Source of the DNA: a virus
Length of the DNA stretch: 45,993 nt
Direction: 5' to 3' (one strand)
IMG/VR virus record: IMGVR_UViG_3300028786_000014
Location: 1-45,993 of that record
Shown here: positions 29,801-38,007 of the stretch, piece after piece
Position numbering within the stretch: the stretch's first letter is position 1
How the letters are laid out: every line of letters starts with the position of its first letter
Notes under the pieces: model-generated
The model's input: only the letters and a program-made list of their open reading frames with translations
Told to the model about the DNA's origin: nothing
Databases searched by the model: none
Made by a program: the position numbers and the translations under genes

Positions 29801-30724
29801 GTGGCAGTCACCTTCAAGGACGTTGTGTCCCGAGTGGAGCAGCAGCTACTTGGTTACACCAAGGACCAGGCTTCTGTATCACAGCTCGTGCAGCCCATGA
29901 CTGCCACGGACACTACGTTCTCTATCGATCCAGAGACTGTGCGCAACATCTCTCGGGGCCTGATCCAGATCGGCGACGAGATGATCCTCGTAAAGAAGTA
30001 CGACGTAACGTCCGGCATTGTTACCGTTATGGGTGGACTGAATGGACGTGGCGTACTCAGCACCGTACCGGCTTCTCACTCCGTTGACGATCTCGTCACA
30101 GACGATCCTCGGTTCCCGAGGGCTCGCGTCAAGGAAGCTATCAACGACACTATCATCGGTACGTATCCAGACCTATGGGTGTTCGGCGAGTACGAGTTCC
30201 CCAAGATCGCAGCACGTTACGAGTACCCTATCCCCGCTGCCGCGGAGGACGTATACAAGGTTACCGCCAACACTATCGGTCCATCAGCAGTGTGGTTCCC
30301 CGTAACTAACTGGCGTTTCAACCCCGTAGCATCTACGGGAACTCAGGTAAAGCCAACGCCTACGCCTACAGGCAAGAGCGTTCAGATCTACAACTACATC
30401 ACCCCTGGACGAAACATCAGGGTGAGCTACACCACCGCTCCGACGCTACTATCTGCCGACGCCGACCTGTTCTCTTCTACGGGATACCCAGATCGTTATG
30501 TAGATATGATCACGTATGGAGCTTGCTACAGACTTCTTCCTGCGTACGAGGCGGGACGACTACAGCAGCAGAACATCGAAGCGACTGAGCGAGCACCGCT
30601 CGTACCTACTTCCGCTGCATCGGACACGGTCAAGTTCTTCTTCTCGCTATACGACAAGCGTCTGACCGAAGAGCGCGACAGGCTACAGCGTCTATTCGAT
30701 AGCTACCAGAGCTTCAACTCGTAA
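29801..30724 (+). CDS. Head-tail connector or tail adaptor protein
   Basis: 307 residues. GTG at this position is five bases from TAAGGAG; an alternative GTG two codons earlier would touch the ribosome site. Contains beta-rich middle (LIQIGDEMILVKKYDV) and a C-terminal helical pair (RLTEERDRLQRLFDSY). Position between head genes and tail fibre, and size, fit a podophage head-tail adaptor. Assignment is by context. Confidence 0.65.
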   Translation: MAVTFKDVVSRVEQQLLGYTKDQASVSQLVQPMTATDTTFSIDPETVRNISRGLIQIGDEMILVKKYDVTSGIVTVMGGLNGRGVLSTVPASHSVDDLVTDDPRFPRARVKEAINDTIIGTYPDLWVFGEYEFPKIAARYEYPIPAAAEDVYKVTANTIGPSAVWFPVTNWRFNPVASTGTQVKPTPTPTGKSVQIYNYITPGRNIRVSYTTAPTLLSADADLFSSTGYPDRYVDMITYGACYRLLPAYEAGRLQQQNIEATERAPLVPTSAASDTVKFFFSLYDKRLTEERDRLQRLFDSYQSFNS

Positions 30725-30732
30725 GGATTACA

Positions 30733-32115
30733 ATGACCGTAAGGTTCTATTCCAGTATCGCGCAGCAGACTACACTGACCGGTACTTACTCTCCGTCAGC
30801 TACCGTAATTGCAGTGGCGGGAACCACGGGGTTCCCGTCCTCTACTCCATACACCCTATCGCTAGACTATGGAGCACCGAACGAGGAGCTAGTTGAAGTT
30901 ACTGGTGTAGCAGGTCTATCACTGACCGTCACCCGAGCAATCGACGGAACGTCTGCGACTACTCACAACGCAGGTGCTATCGTTCGACACGTCTCGTCCG
31001 CTCGTGACTTCGCAGACTCTCGTGCACACGAGAACGCATCTCAGAACGTACATGGAATCCAGGTTGGTAGCTCTGTCGTCGGCACCACAGACACTCAGAC
31101 TCTGAGCAACAAGACTCTAACTACGCCTACCATCACCGGTAGTGTAAACCTGGTTAGCCCTAACATCACAGGAACCGTGACCGGTTCCGCTACGTACAAC
31201 ACTCCTACGCTTACGGGTCCAGTTCCAGTCAATGGAGCGCTAGACATTACCGGAACCGTAGCAGCGTCCAACCAGCTCGACGTTACCGGAGCGGCAAGCC
31301 AGTCCGGTTCCCTGCAGCGTTGGCTCTCCAACGGTGGTACTCAGCTAGCGAACGTTGACGGCACCGGCAAGTTCTTCCTAAGCCGAACCGCAGTCATCAG
31401 TACAAACGGAGCGGCGGCAGTGCCGCTCCTGGTACAGGGTGCAGCAAGCCAGTCGGTAGACCTTCTACGCGTACAGGACAGCGCCTCGGTCAACCAGGTT
31501 ACCGTAGGCAGCACGGGCCAGTTCAGCTCCCTTAAGGGAACTCTGCTGGTAGGAGATCCATCTCCAGGTACTGGTGGCGTAACCATGAAGGCCGGACCAT
31601 CGGCCACTAGGGTAGCAGAGTTCCAGAACGCTGCTGGTACGGCACAGGTTACTATCGACAACGTCGGACTTCTGACTACGCAGAACATCACCATCCTAGG
31701 CGAGCCTGCATGGACAGTGTTCACGCCTCTGTGGACCTCGTCTGGTACTGCACCGGCCATCGGCAACGGATCGCTTACAGGAGGATTTAGGCAGCACGGA
31801 CGCACCATCACGGTGCGTTGGTTCTGGCAGGCAGGTTCTACTACTACGTTCGGAACTGGTAGCTGGTTCTTTAGCTTCCCCTCCGGTAAGCCTCACATCT
31901 CAACTGGAACTAACCAGGCAGGTACGGGACCTGCGTTTGGATCCAGGTCTACGTTCCGAAATGGAACCGCTCAGGCGGATCCTACCGACTTCACTCGCAT
32001 CCGAATCTCTGACGCCGTAGTCGGAACCCTTTGGGGAACTACGGTTCCGGCAACGTGGGTGTCTGGTGACTACATCAACGTTACAATGACGTACGAGACC
32101 GACAACAGTATCTAA
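30733..32115 (+). CDS. Tail fibre or spike protein
   Basis: 460 residues. The N-terminal domain (FYSSIAQQTTLTGTYS..., LDYGAPNEELVEVTGV) is a beta domain common to virion attachment modules. Residues 115-190 have TLSNKTLTTPTITGSV-type repeats of a trimeric fibre shaft. The C-terminal 120 residues (WTVFTPLWTSSGTAPAIGNG, TVRWFWQAG, FSFPSGKP) match a receptor-binding tip domain found in many actinophage fibres. Likely binds host surface sugars. Confidence 0.85.
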   Translation: MTVRFYSSIAQQTTLTGTYSPSATVIAVAGTTGFPSSTPYTLSLDYGAPNEELVEVTGVAGLSLTVTRAIDGTSATTHNAGAIVRHVSSARDFADSRAHENASQNVHGIQVGSSVVGTTDTQTLSNKTLTTPTITGSVNLVSPNITGTVTGSATYNTPTLTGPVPVNGALDITGTVAASNQLDVTGAASQSGSLQRWLSNGGTQLANVDGTGKFFLSRTAVISTNGAAAVPLLVQGAASQSVDLLRVQDSASVNQVTVGSTGQFSSLKGTLLVGDPSPGTGGVTMKAGPSATRVAEFQNAAGTAQVTIDNVGLLTTQNITILGEPAWTVFTPLWTSSGTAPAIGNGSLTGGFRQHGRTITVRWFWQAGSTTTFGTGSWFFSFPSGKPHISTGTNQAGTGPAFGSRSTFRNGTAQADPTDFTRIRISDAVVGTLWGTTVPATWVSGDYINVTMTYETDNSI

Positions 32116-32123
32116 GGACTAAT

Positions 32124-34040
32124 ATGGCAGACATCGTCCACAGGATTCCGTGGCAGCTATCTAACTTCTCCGACACCGGAGCTGGTGGACAGTATGCCCT
32201 ACAGGATGTTCTGTACGACTACGCAGTAGGAGGCATCCCGTTCCTGTCTGCCACCAGGGATCAGTGGCCTTACACCGAAGGAATGGCACCGATCAAGAAG
32301 GACCAGTTCGATACGTTCGCCGAACCTGGTGAGCAGTCCCTGCAAGGCTGGTGGCTACGATCTCAGTCCGACTTCGCAGATGGAGCGGGTGTCCTGTACC
32401 AGGACCCCGACTCCACCAACCCGTACATCAGGCAGCACAACCTACGGTTCAACACTAGTCTAGGTATCGACTCTTGGAGCCCTGGTAACCTAAAGCTTCT
32501 ACGAAATAGCAGCACTAAGGTATCCAACGCAGCAGCGGCTCCGACTCAGGTTCGAGGTTTCGTAGATGGCACTGGAGTCGATGCCTTCTGGTATATGACT
32601 GGAACCAGTCTACAGAAGGTGACCGATGCTGCGACCAGCACGGTCACTACTAGTGGTGGAACGAACCGCTGGATTACGTCGTCCGGTACTACGTACTGGC
32701 TCGCTAAGAGCGATGGACTCTGGACCGGAGTGGATGGAGGAGCGGCTGTCAACACGTTCGCAAACCCTCTAGACATGGTCGAGTTCATCAAGGGTCGACT
32801 AGTTGCGACCTCTGGCCCGAGCGTGTACATCATTACAGGTGCAACTCTACCAACCGCGACTTACACCCACCCGAACGCGAACTTCCGATGGACCTCGATC
32901 TCCGAGGGTCCGAACTCTATCTACCTAGCTGGCAACGACAGCACGACCGGATACGTCTTCAAGCTACAGATCGACGGAAGCACAGCACCTCCAACGCTAG
33001 GCGCTCCAGAGGTAACTGCTACCATGCCAGCCGGTGAGCGTATCAACACGATCTACACGTACATCGGTACGTTCATGGGCATCGCAACCACCAAGGGATT
33101 CCGAGCAGCTCAGATCGATACCAACGGTGACGTTGGATACGGTCCGCTTCTATTCACTGTAACCAACGGATGCTCTGGGATCGTCGGGTTCGACCACTAC
33201 ATGTGGATCGGATCTACCGACTCTCACGATGGATCGTCCGGACTGTATCGCATCGATCTCGGTGAGGTGGTACAGACGGGAACCACCGACAACCCACTCA
33301 GGTTCGCTTACTCAAGGGACGTATACTCCAACGGAAACTCTGGAGCAATCACGTCGGTGACGATGTTCGGCAGCTCCGACCGCAAGGTGTACAACATAGT
33401 CGGTACCGGTGCAATCCTTGAGTCTGCTACCACTCTAGTACCAGAGGGATACATCTTCACGGGACGTATCCGCTTCAATACCGAGGAACCCAAGCTCTTC
33501 AAGTTCTTCTCCATCCGCACCCCACCTCTACTGGGAGACCTCGTGGTCTCCCTGATTCCAGAAGGCGGAGGAGAGATTCCTTATGTAACTTATGGTCCGG
33601 CATTCGCCCCAGGCCAAGGCGATATTGCTACCCCCCAGCCTCCTGGTCCACAGAACTGGATCGAACTCAAGTTCATCCTCAGGAGGAGTCCGACTGATGT
33701 GACCGCAGGAGCGGTCATGAATGGCTGGCAGGTCAAGGCTCTGCCAGGTTCCATCCGCCAGCGCATTATCCAGCACACGTTCCTTCTCTTCGACGATGAG
33801 ACGGACAAGGGTGGACAGCGCAACGGCTACGATGGATATGCGCTCGATCGACTGAACGCGTTCAGAGAGGTCGCTCGCAAGGGGGACGTAGTGCTCTTCC
33901 AGGAACTGCAAGACAACACCAGTACGCTGGTCGTAGTCGATGACTGGAAGTTTACGCAGCTATCGCCACCGGGAGCAGATCGTGCCTCCCTTGGTGGTTA
34001 TCTCACCGCCACTCTCCGCACCGTTGCGGAGACTGCATAA
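32124..34040 (+). CDS. Large tail protein, probable tail tube or nozzle
   Basis: 638 residues, beta-rich throughout (many YIITGAT, YLAGNDS, YMWIGSTDS blades), which suggests a beta-propeller as in podophage tail nozzle proteins. Begins MADIVHRIPWQLSNFSDTGAG. Follows the fibre gene and precedes the lysis region. No enzyme motif. Confidence 0.75.
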   Translation: MADIVHRIPWQLSNFSDTGAGGQYALQDVLYDYAVGGIPFLSATRDQWPYTEGMAPIKKDQFDTFAEPGEQSLQGWWLRSQSDFADGAGVLYQDPDSTNPYIRQHNLRFNTSLGIDSWSPGNLKLLRNSSTKVSNAAAAPTQVRGFVDGTGVDAFWYMTGTSLQKVTDAATSTVTTSGGTNRWITSSGTTYWLAKSDGLWTGVDGGAAVNTFANPLDMVEFIKGRLVATSGPSVYIITGATLPTATYTHPNANFRWTSISEGPNSIYLAGNDSTTGYVFKLQIDGSTAPPTLGAPEVTATMPAGERINTIYTYIGTFMGIATTKGFRAAQIDTNGDVGYGPLLFTVTNGCSGIVGFDHYMWIGSTDSHDGSSGLYRIDLGEVVQTGTTDNPLRFAYSRDVYSNGNSGAITSVTMFGSSDRKVYNIVGTGAILESATTLVPEGYIFTGRIRFNTEEPKLFKFFSIRTPPLLGDLVVSLIPEGGGEIPYVTYGPAFAPGQGDIATPQPPGPQNWIELKFILRRSPTDVTAGAVMNGWQVKALPGSIRQRIIQHTFLLFDDETDKGGQRNGYDGYALDRLNAFREVARKGDVVLFQELQDNTSTLVVVDDWKFTQLSPPGADRASLGGYLTATLRTVAETA

Positions 34041-34056
34041 CCAAGGGGAGAGGGTT

Positions 34057-34389
34057 ATGGATTCGACAACTCTTACTACCGTCATCACAACTATCACTGG
34101 TGTCGTAGGTGGAATGTACGGTGGAGTCAGGTACGGCAAGCAGTCTGCTCTAATGGACGCCGCCAACTCCTCCACCGTAGCTACCAACACCGTTGACATG
34201 CTACAGGCACAGGTTCAACACCTCGAAGAGGTTAAGGACGAGCAGCATGAAGTCATCGTGGATCTAACGGCAAGGGTAAACCTGCTAGAAGACATGGTCA
34301 CTCAACGAGCAGCAGTGTCCGAAGTGCACGATGACATCAAGGCAGCTCGGGTTGTCATTGACAAGATCGCAGAGAAGGTCGGAGCATGA
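34057..34389 (+). CDS. Membrane-anchored coiled-coil protein, lysis region
   Basis: 110 residues, ATG after AAGGGGAGAGGGTT. N-terminal hydrophobic segment (TTVITTITGVVGGMYGGV, about 6-23), then a coiled-coil (MLQAQVQHLEEVKDEQHEVIVDL). Could be a second holin or a spanin-like or anchoring protein. Overlaps the next gene by four bases. Confidence 0.75.
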   Translation: MDSTTLTTVITTITGVVGGMYGGVRYGKQSALMDAANSSTVATNTVDMLQAQVQHLEEVKDEQHEVIVDLTARVNLLEDMVTQRAAVSEVHDDIKAARVVIDKIAEKVGA

Positions 34390-34616
34390 AGCCGACCTGG
34401 TACGATCGACGTATCTACGCTCCAGTATCGGAGCGAGAGCACGCTGCTGTGAGATACGTTCAACGTGTACTGCACTGCGCCGAGACCGGTGAACTCGACA
34501 ACGAGACGGTCTCTCACATCCGTGGGTTCCAGGCCCTTTTTGGCCTACCTACAACCGGCATCGTAGACGATGCCACAGCCCAACAGATCAACAATGTATG
34601 GCCAGAAGGAGTCTAA
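34386..34616 (+). CDS. Small peptidoglycan-binding-like protein
   Basis: 76 residues. VRYVQRVLHCAETGELDNETVSHIRGFQALFGLPTTGIVDDATAQQI resembles a PG_binding_1 domain (helical, with FQxxxGLPxTGxxDxxT). No catalytic domain, so it may target the lysin or virion to the wall. Start overlaps the previous stop (ATGA). Confidence 0.8.
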   Translation: MKPTWYDRRIYAPVSEREHAAVRYVQRVLHCAETGELDNETVSHIRGFQALFGLPTTGIVDDATAQQINNVWPEGV

Positions 34617-34816
34617 TGAACAGCAAGGTTCTAGATATCACCGAGCGTACCGCAGCGACGTTTGCGTTTGCGTTCCTGTCCGCTTTCAGCTTCTCTGATC
34701 TCAGCACCGCACGCGATGCTGCTATCGCAGGAGCCGCAGCAGCGGCATCTGTAGTCAAGGGACTACTAAAGAACTACCTAGGAGTTAAGGGCGACGAGCC
34801 AACTCCAGGAGCGTAA
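34616..34816 (+). CDS. Holin, r1t-like
   Basis: 66 residues starting at the ATG that shares its A with the previous TAA. Two hydrophobic segments (AATFAFAFLSAFSFS and AAIAGAAAAASVVKGLL) and a basic end (LKNYLGVKGDE) are typical of the r1t holin family in actinophages. Forms the membrane holes that release the GH25 lysin. Confidence 0.82.
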   Translation: MNSKVLDITERTAATFAFAFLSAFSFSDLSTARDAAIAGAAAAASVVKGLLKNYLGVKGDEPTPGA

Positions 34817-34828
34817 CACATAGAAGAA

Positions 34829-34856
34829 GCCCCCCTCTTTCGAGGGGGGCATTTCT
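34829..34856. terminator. Bidirectional terminator at convergent transcripts
   Basis: GCCCCCCTC-TTTC-GAGGGGGGC with ATTTCTTC on the plus strand and TTCTTCTA on the other. Ends the rightward late block and the leftward replication block. Confidence 0.92.
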
Positions 34857-34864
34857 TCGTTTGA

Positions 34865-35149
34865 TCAGAACTTCGCTACCATAGCGTCTTGGTCATCGCT
34901 CTCAAGCTCCCAGCGAACCTCGCTCGCATCGGACAGTCCGATGTATCGAACTCCACCCTGGATCACGAGTGCGGCAGACTCCTTGATCTGGGCACGAGCA
35001 GAGCCTACGACACCAGCAAGCTCCTCATCCATGATCGCGTCTAGATCGATGTCTGCCATAGCCTTGTTGGCAGCATCCTTTGCGACCTGCTGTACGCGAG
35101 GGTTGATCACGGCGTAGGCGAGAGTGTCTACGGTCGTCTGGTCCATCAT
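34865..35149 (-). CDS. Hypothetical protein, 94 aa
   Basis: ATG one base after the stop of the previous gene; a TTG at 35185 with GAGGT upstream is an alternative. Mostly helical: TVDTLAYAVINPRVQQVAKDAANKAM, then an amphipathic segment and EVRWELESDDQDAM. Last gene of the leftward replication unit. Unknown. Confidence 0.7.
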   Translation of the reverse strand: MMDQTTVDTLAYAVINPRVQQVAKDAANKAMADIDLDAIMDEELAGVVGSARAQIKESAALVIQGGVRYIGLSDASEVRWELESDDQDAMVAKF

Positions 35150-35150
35150 C

Positions 35151-35312
35151 TTACTGCCACCTCTGATTGCGTTGGGTTCGGACAAGCTCTTCTACCTCAG
35201 ACTCAAGGCGAAGAACCCTCTTGGCAAGCTCCTCGTTGCTAGCCTTGATGGCTAGCAACTCTCTTATCACTTCGTTGATGTTGACTGCGGCGTACGCACC
35301 GAGCCATTCCAT
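35151..35312 (-). CDS. Coiled-coil micro-protein, 53 aa
   Basis: MEWLGAYAAVNINEVIRELLAIKASN then EELAKRVLRLESEVEELVRTQ, a clear heptad coiled-coil. Ribosome site AAGGAG eight bases before ATG. Overlaps the end of the upstream Cys-rich gene by 46 bases. Function unknown. Confidence 0.75.
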   Translation of the reverse strand: MEWLGAYAAVNINEVIRELLAIKASNEELAKRVLRLESEVEELVRTQRNQRWQ

Positions 35313-35428
35313 GAGCCTCGCTCCTTATGCTGGCAGGTGCAACCCTTGTCGTTGCAGTGAGGCTTGGCATCTCGCGGCTTACCGATACCCTGATAGTCTA
35401 CCGCCGACACACACTGCTTGCAGATCAC
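35267..35428 (-). CDS. Cys-rich micro-protein, 53 aa
   Basis: GTG start overlaps the previous stop (GTGA). CKQCVS and HCNDKGCTCQH provide two potential zinc sites. A TTG start 27 bases earlier would add nine residues. Member of a train of tiny overlapping genes. Confidence 0.6.
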   Translation of the reverse strand: MICKQCVSAVDYQGIGKPRDAKPHCNDKGCTCQHKERGSWNGSVRTPQSTSTK

Positions 35429-35496
35429 TTGCCATCCTGACTGTGGATCGGGCAACCACTAGCGTCGCCACGGGCTCCGCATGTACACTCGTTCAT
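35425..35496 (-). CDS. Cys-rich micro-protein, 23 aa
   Basis: MNECTCGARGDASGCPIHSQDGK. CxCG...CPxH is a compact metal-binding pattern. The ATG overlaps the previous stop (TGATGA) and its stop overlaps the next start, so it is probably translated by coupling. Confidence 0.5.
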   Translation of the reverse strand: MNECTCGARGDASGCPIHSQDGK

Positions 35497-35588
35497 CAGT
35501 GACCGCCTTCTCGTGCTGGCTGCTCGTCCCACTGAGGGGGAGCTTCATCGTCAGTCTCGTCGTGCTGAGGCTCGGGCTCGTTGCTCAT
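35496..35588 (-). CDS. Acidic micro-protein, 30 aa
   Basis: MSNEPEPQHDETDDEAPPQWDEQ, disordered and very acidic. Starts in a four-base overlap (ATGA) with the upstream gene and ends overlapping the next. Short acidic peptides may mimic DNA; untested here. Confidence 0.55.
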   Translation of the reverse strand: MSNEPEPQHDETDDEAPPQWDEQPAREGGH

Positions 35589-36016
35589 CGGTACGTCACC
35601 CAATCGAGTTCGAGGGACAGAGTTCCGTTCGCGTTCAGTGCGAAGACCGGCTTGAGTTCCTGATGTTCGACCTTCACGTCCGCGATCTTGATGTAGTCTT
35701 GCCTGGTCGCGGTCTCGTAGTGCGAGCCGTACCACCACTGATCCGAAATGTTCGGATGGTCGGAGCGCTTATACAGCTTCTCTCCGGTATCCACTATACG
35801 GAAAGCCTGGATCATCGAGTAGTTCTGGTTCTGGGCCTTGTTCGGATACGGACCGAACACCTCGGTTACAACGTCACCCTTCCTGCGGTCCGGAACCTTC
35901 ACCCAGTTGAAATCCTTGTCGTACATGGAGTGCTTCTGATCCGAGTCCTCCAAGAACTCCGACCGGACTACGGTCCGATACACCTTGGTGCTCAACTCCA
36001 GCATGGTGCGTGCCAT
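35585..36016 (-). CDS. Hypothetical protein, 143 aa
   Basis: Basic and aromatic mixed protein (VYRTVVRSEFLEDSDQKH, GPYPNKAQNQNYSM, WWYGSHYETATR). ATG at 36016 has only a distant GGAAGGA; an ATG four codons later is possible. Its first 140 bases overlap the end of the deaminase frame, see there. Unknown. Confidence 0.7.
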   Translation of the reverse strand: MARTMLELSTKVYRTVVRSEFLEDSDQKHSMYDKDFNWVKVPDRRKGDVVTEVFGPYPNKAQNQNYSMIQAFRIVDTGEKLYKRSDHPNISDQWWYGSHYETATRQDYIKIADVKVEHQELKPVFALNANGTLSLELDWVTYR

Positions 36017-36461
36017 CTAGGGTCACGATCCTTCCGACTTCTGCCGCCTGTATGAGGTTCCAGCATTGCTGGCATGGTGCGGTCGTGATGTAGAGAGTGC
36101 CGCCCTTCGAGGCGGCATGACCAGCCCGTAGAAGGGCATTGGCTTCTGCGTGAATGGCCACGCAGGGATGCGCGTTGTAGTCTGACCCAGGCTCGATACA
36201 GGGCCAAGGCTTTCCGCACGAGCACTCGTCTGGTCCATAACCAAACCCGTCTTTCATCATCTGCACCTTGAAGTGAAGTCCACGTGGACATCCTCCATCG
36301 ATGCAGTGAGGAGCGCCCGATGGCGCTCCGTTGTACCCTGTTGATACGATCCTGTTGTCTAGAGTGAGGACGGCCCCCACCTTTCGGCGGGAGCACGTCG
36401 CTCGTTCTGCTACTATCTCAGCGATAGCCAGGAACGTATCATCCCATGAGGGACGACTCAC
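35874..36461 (-). CDS. dCMP deaminase, with long overlapping tail
   Basis: Converts dCMP to dUMP for thymidylate synthesis. Start GTG before SRPSWDDTFLAIAEIVAER, the usual N-terminus, overlapping the previous stop (GTGA). Zinc site: HAE (104-106) and PCQQC (129-133); CSRRKVGA and TGYNGAPSG are family signatures. The family usually ends around residue 150; beyond that the sequence here (HHAGVEHQGVSDRSPVG...) looks like out-of-frame translation and overlaps the next gene by 143 bases, so the true C-terminus may be altered by a small frameshift. Confidence 0.88.
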   Translation of the reverse strand: MSRPSWDDTFLAIAEIVAERATCSRRKVGAVLTLDNRIVSTGYNGAPSGAPHCIDGGCPRGLHFKVQMMKDGFGYGPDECSCGKPWPCIEPGSDYNAHPCVAIHAEANALLRAGHAASKGGTLYITTAPCQQCWNLIQAAEVGRIVTLDGTHHAGVEHQGVSDRSPVGVLGGLGSEALHVRQGFQLGEGSGPQEG

Positions 36462-36532
36462 CTTCCGGGCCTTTCGTTGCAGTAGCACTTCTTGAGTGGC
36501 TGCCTACACGTAGCGCACTTAGGACCGAACAT
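36458..36532 (-). CDS. Cys-rich micro-protein, 24 aa
   Basis: MFGPKCATCRQPLKKCYCNERPGR: CxxC and CxC, a minimal zinc ribbon. Both ends overlap neighbours (TGATG before, GTGA after), supporting translation. Function unknown. Confidence 0.55.
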   Translation of the reverse strand: MFGPKCATCRQPLKKCYCNERPGR

Positions 36533-36687
36533 CAGTCGCTCTTCGGGTCCAGATCGTACGGGTACTCACCGTTCTCGCGCTTCTGTTCAGCGCGGTCGAA
36601 CGAATCCTGCCACTGTGCGTCGAACTCGTCAGCCTTAGCCTGGAGTTCAGACTCGTTGTTGTCCTGGTTTCCGCTGTGCTTACCCAC
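36532..36687 (-). CDS. Hypothetical charged protein, 51 aa
   Basis: GTG start with a perfect GGAGGT eight bases upstream, inside the end of the previous gene. Charged helix (ESELQAKADEFDAQWQDSFDRA) and EYPYDLDPKSD end. Unknown. Confidence 0.7.
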   Translation of the reverse strand: MGKHSGNQDNNESELQAKADEFDAQWQDSFDRAEQKRENGEYPYDLDPKSD

Positions 36688-36925
36688 GGTCGGTTACCTC
36701 CAACTCGATGATGTAGTATTCGTCCGACTCTAGGTGCGTACCGTTCACGGGGACGTAGACGCTAGAGTCAGACTTGTCAACCGCTACCCCGTTATCGTAC
36801 GCGATGTCAGCCAGATCGTCAAGCGCTTCCTGGTACGTCCACCTTGCGGGCGGAACGATCTCCGTCATGACAAGGTCACTCCCCTTCGGGAGCGATTCAT
36901 TGATGATCACGTAGACGTTAGTCAT
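36680..36925 (-). CDS. Hypothetical protein, 81 aa
   Basis: ATG after GAGGAATC. Alpha/beta: VYVIINESLPKGSDLVMTEIVPP, a helix (YQEALDDLADIAYDNG) and a beta end (YYIIELEVTDRG). Unknown function; sits between primase and deaminase. Confidence 0.75.
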   Translation of the reverse strand: MTNVYVIINESLPKGSDLVMTEIVPPARWTYQEALDDLADIAYDNGVAVDKSDSSVYVPVNGTHLESDEYYIIELEVTDRG

Positions 36926-36931
36926 GATTCC

Positions 36932-37564
36932 TCACGTTCTAATCCGAGACCGCAGGGGCTCGGGACCCTGGCTCACTAGGATAGAGTTTACATCCTCCTT
37001 GGGCGCAAGCGCAAGTCGGATGGCACCCACTTCCCTGACTAGCATGTCGCCGAAACGCTTGCCAGCCTCATCACCCTCCTGCCAAACGTACACTCGGGTG
37101 AAGTCTTCGAACACGTTGCTCCAGTGATCCTTCCACTTCTCAGCTCCACTGATACCAACGCATGGCACGCCAGCGATGTTGCTAGAGAGAGCGTCGATCT
37201 CACCCTCAGACACGGCGATGTAGTCACCAGCCTGAGCTAGGAACTGCACGCCCCACAGAGTGGTCTCAAGACCGCTCCACGTCATGTACTTCTGGTGTCC
37301 ATGCTCTTTGCAGGAGTGATCACGCATGCAACGGAAGTTCATGTTAACCGGACCGGAGGGGGTAAGGTAGGGAATGGCCAGCCTACCCTCTAGGTTCTCG
37401 TGGCCAGGGATAGGATCACGAACTACGCCAAGTCCTACGGAACGCGCGACTTCCAGATCGATTGCCCGCCCTGCCAGATACCCTTCGGCCTCCGGTAGGT
37501 ACTCCATGTACTGCATTGTCGCTCTTTCCAGCGACCTCCGCTGTACGCTTGAGAGCATCGCCAT
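36932..37564 (-). CDS. DNA primase, TOPRIM part
   Basis: TOPRIM core: DYIAVSEGEIDALS (114-127) with the catalytic Glu, GVPCVGISGAEKW, and VYVWQEGDEAGKRF (158-171). Upstream CRMRDHSCKEHGHQKY-like segment may bind metal. Makes RNA primers for replication. The zinc-finger part of the same enzyme is encoded upstream in another frame and overlaps this one by up to 149 bases. An internal ATG (MQYMEYLPEAEGYL) with GGAAAGAG upstream is a possible independent start. Confidence 0.82.
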   Translation of the reverse strand: MAMLSSVQRRSLERATMQYMEYLPEAEGYLAGRAIDLEVARSVGLGVVRDPIPGHENLEGRLAIPYLTPSGPVNMNFRCMRDHSCKEHGHQKYMTWSGLETTLWGVQFLAQAGDYIAVSEGEIDALSSNIAGVPCVGISGAEKWKDHWSNVFEDFTRVYVWQEGDEAGKRFGDMLVREVGAIRLALAPKEDVNSILVSQGPEPLRSRIRT

Positions 37565-37721
37565 ACTTGAGCCCTTCGTGTTTCATGACGCACTGCACGG
37601 CGTTGCCCTTGACGCCACAGCTATGGCATACGAACACGTTTAGCTGTGTACTCACGGACGCACTAGGCGTCCGTTCGTTGTGGAAAGGGCATTTGTATGC
37701 ACGCCAACCAGTGTCTTCCAT
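37416..37721 (-). CDS. DNA primase, CHC2 zinc-finger part
   Basis: CPFH (11-14) and CHSC (32-35) form the CHC2 zinc motif; GWRAYKCPFHNERTPSASV and LKYGDALKRTAEVAGK are family-typical. ATG with GGAGAG upstream; the frame is open to a TTG at 37820 and the extra residues (LLESYGGEPC) look primase-like. After AEVAGKS the frame no longer resembles primase, while the TOPRIM part continues one base over, so this is a split or frameshifted gene. Confidence 0.78.
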   Translation of the reverse strand: MEDTGWRAYKCPFHNERTPSASVSTQLNVFVCHSCGVKGNAVQCVMKHEGLKYGDALKRTAEVAGKSDNAVHGVPTGGRRVSGRAGNRSGSRAFRRTWRSS

Positions 37722-37785
37722 GCACGGCTCTCCGCCGTACGATTCGAGGAGAGGGCCGATCGCAAAGACCGGCCACTCTCGCTCT

Positions 37786-37845
37786 TCACTTCTTCCTGAG
37801 CCAGTAGACGATGAGCGCAACGAAGATCACGTCCCATCCGTTCAT
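37786..37845 (-). CDS. Single-pass membrane micro-protein, 19 aa
   Basis: MNGWDVIFVALIVYWLRKK: one hydrophobic helix with a basic end. Lies three bases after the previous stop, with GAGTGAATC upstream as a weak ribosome site. Could be a membrane toxin or tether; short, so uncertain. Confidence 0.5.
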   Translation of the reverse strand: MNGWDVIFVALIVYWLRKK

Positions 37846-37848
37846 GAT

Positions 37849-37986
37849 TCACTCATCATCGTCGTCATCGTAGTTGGCTACCAGGTTCTCGATCTCCGCT
37901 ACGTCCTGCTCTTGCGGAAGGTTTCCGGTCGACTGGTGGAACGCGTCCACCACATCATCGAACAGCTTGTCCTTGTCTTTAGCCAC
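37849..37986 (-). CDS. Acidic micro-protein, 45 aa
   Basis: GTG start after AAGGAAGG. AKDKDKLFDDVVDAFHQSTGNLPQEQ is helical; the end is YDDDDDE. Unknown function. Confidence 0.7.
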   Translation of the reverse strand: MAKDKDKLFDDVVDAFHQSTGNLPQEQDVAEIENLVANYDDDDDE

Positions 37987-38007
37987 TCTTGCAGCCTTCC
38001 TTCTTGT

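Noticed and set aside
30733-32115. Tail spike with hydrolase activity
   Set aside because: Repeats and tip domain fit a fibre; no glycan-hydrolase motif was seen.
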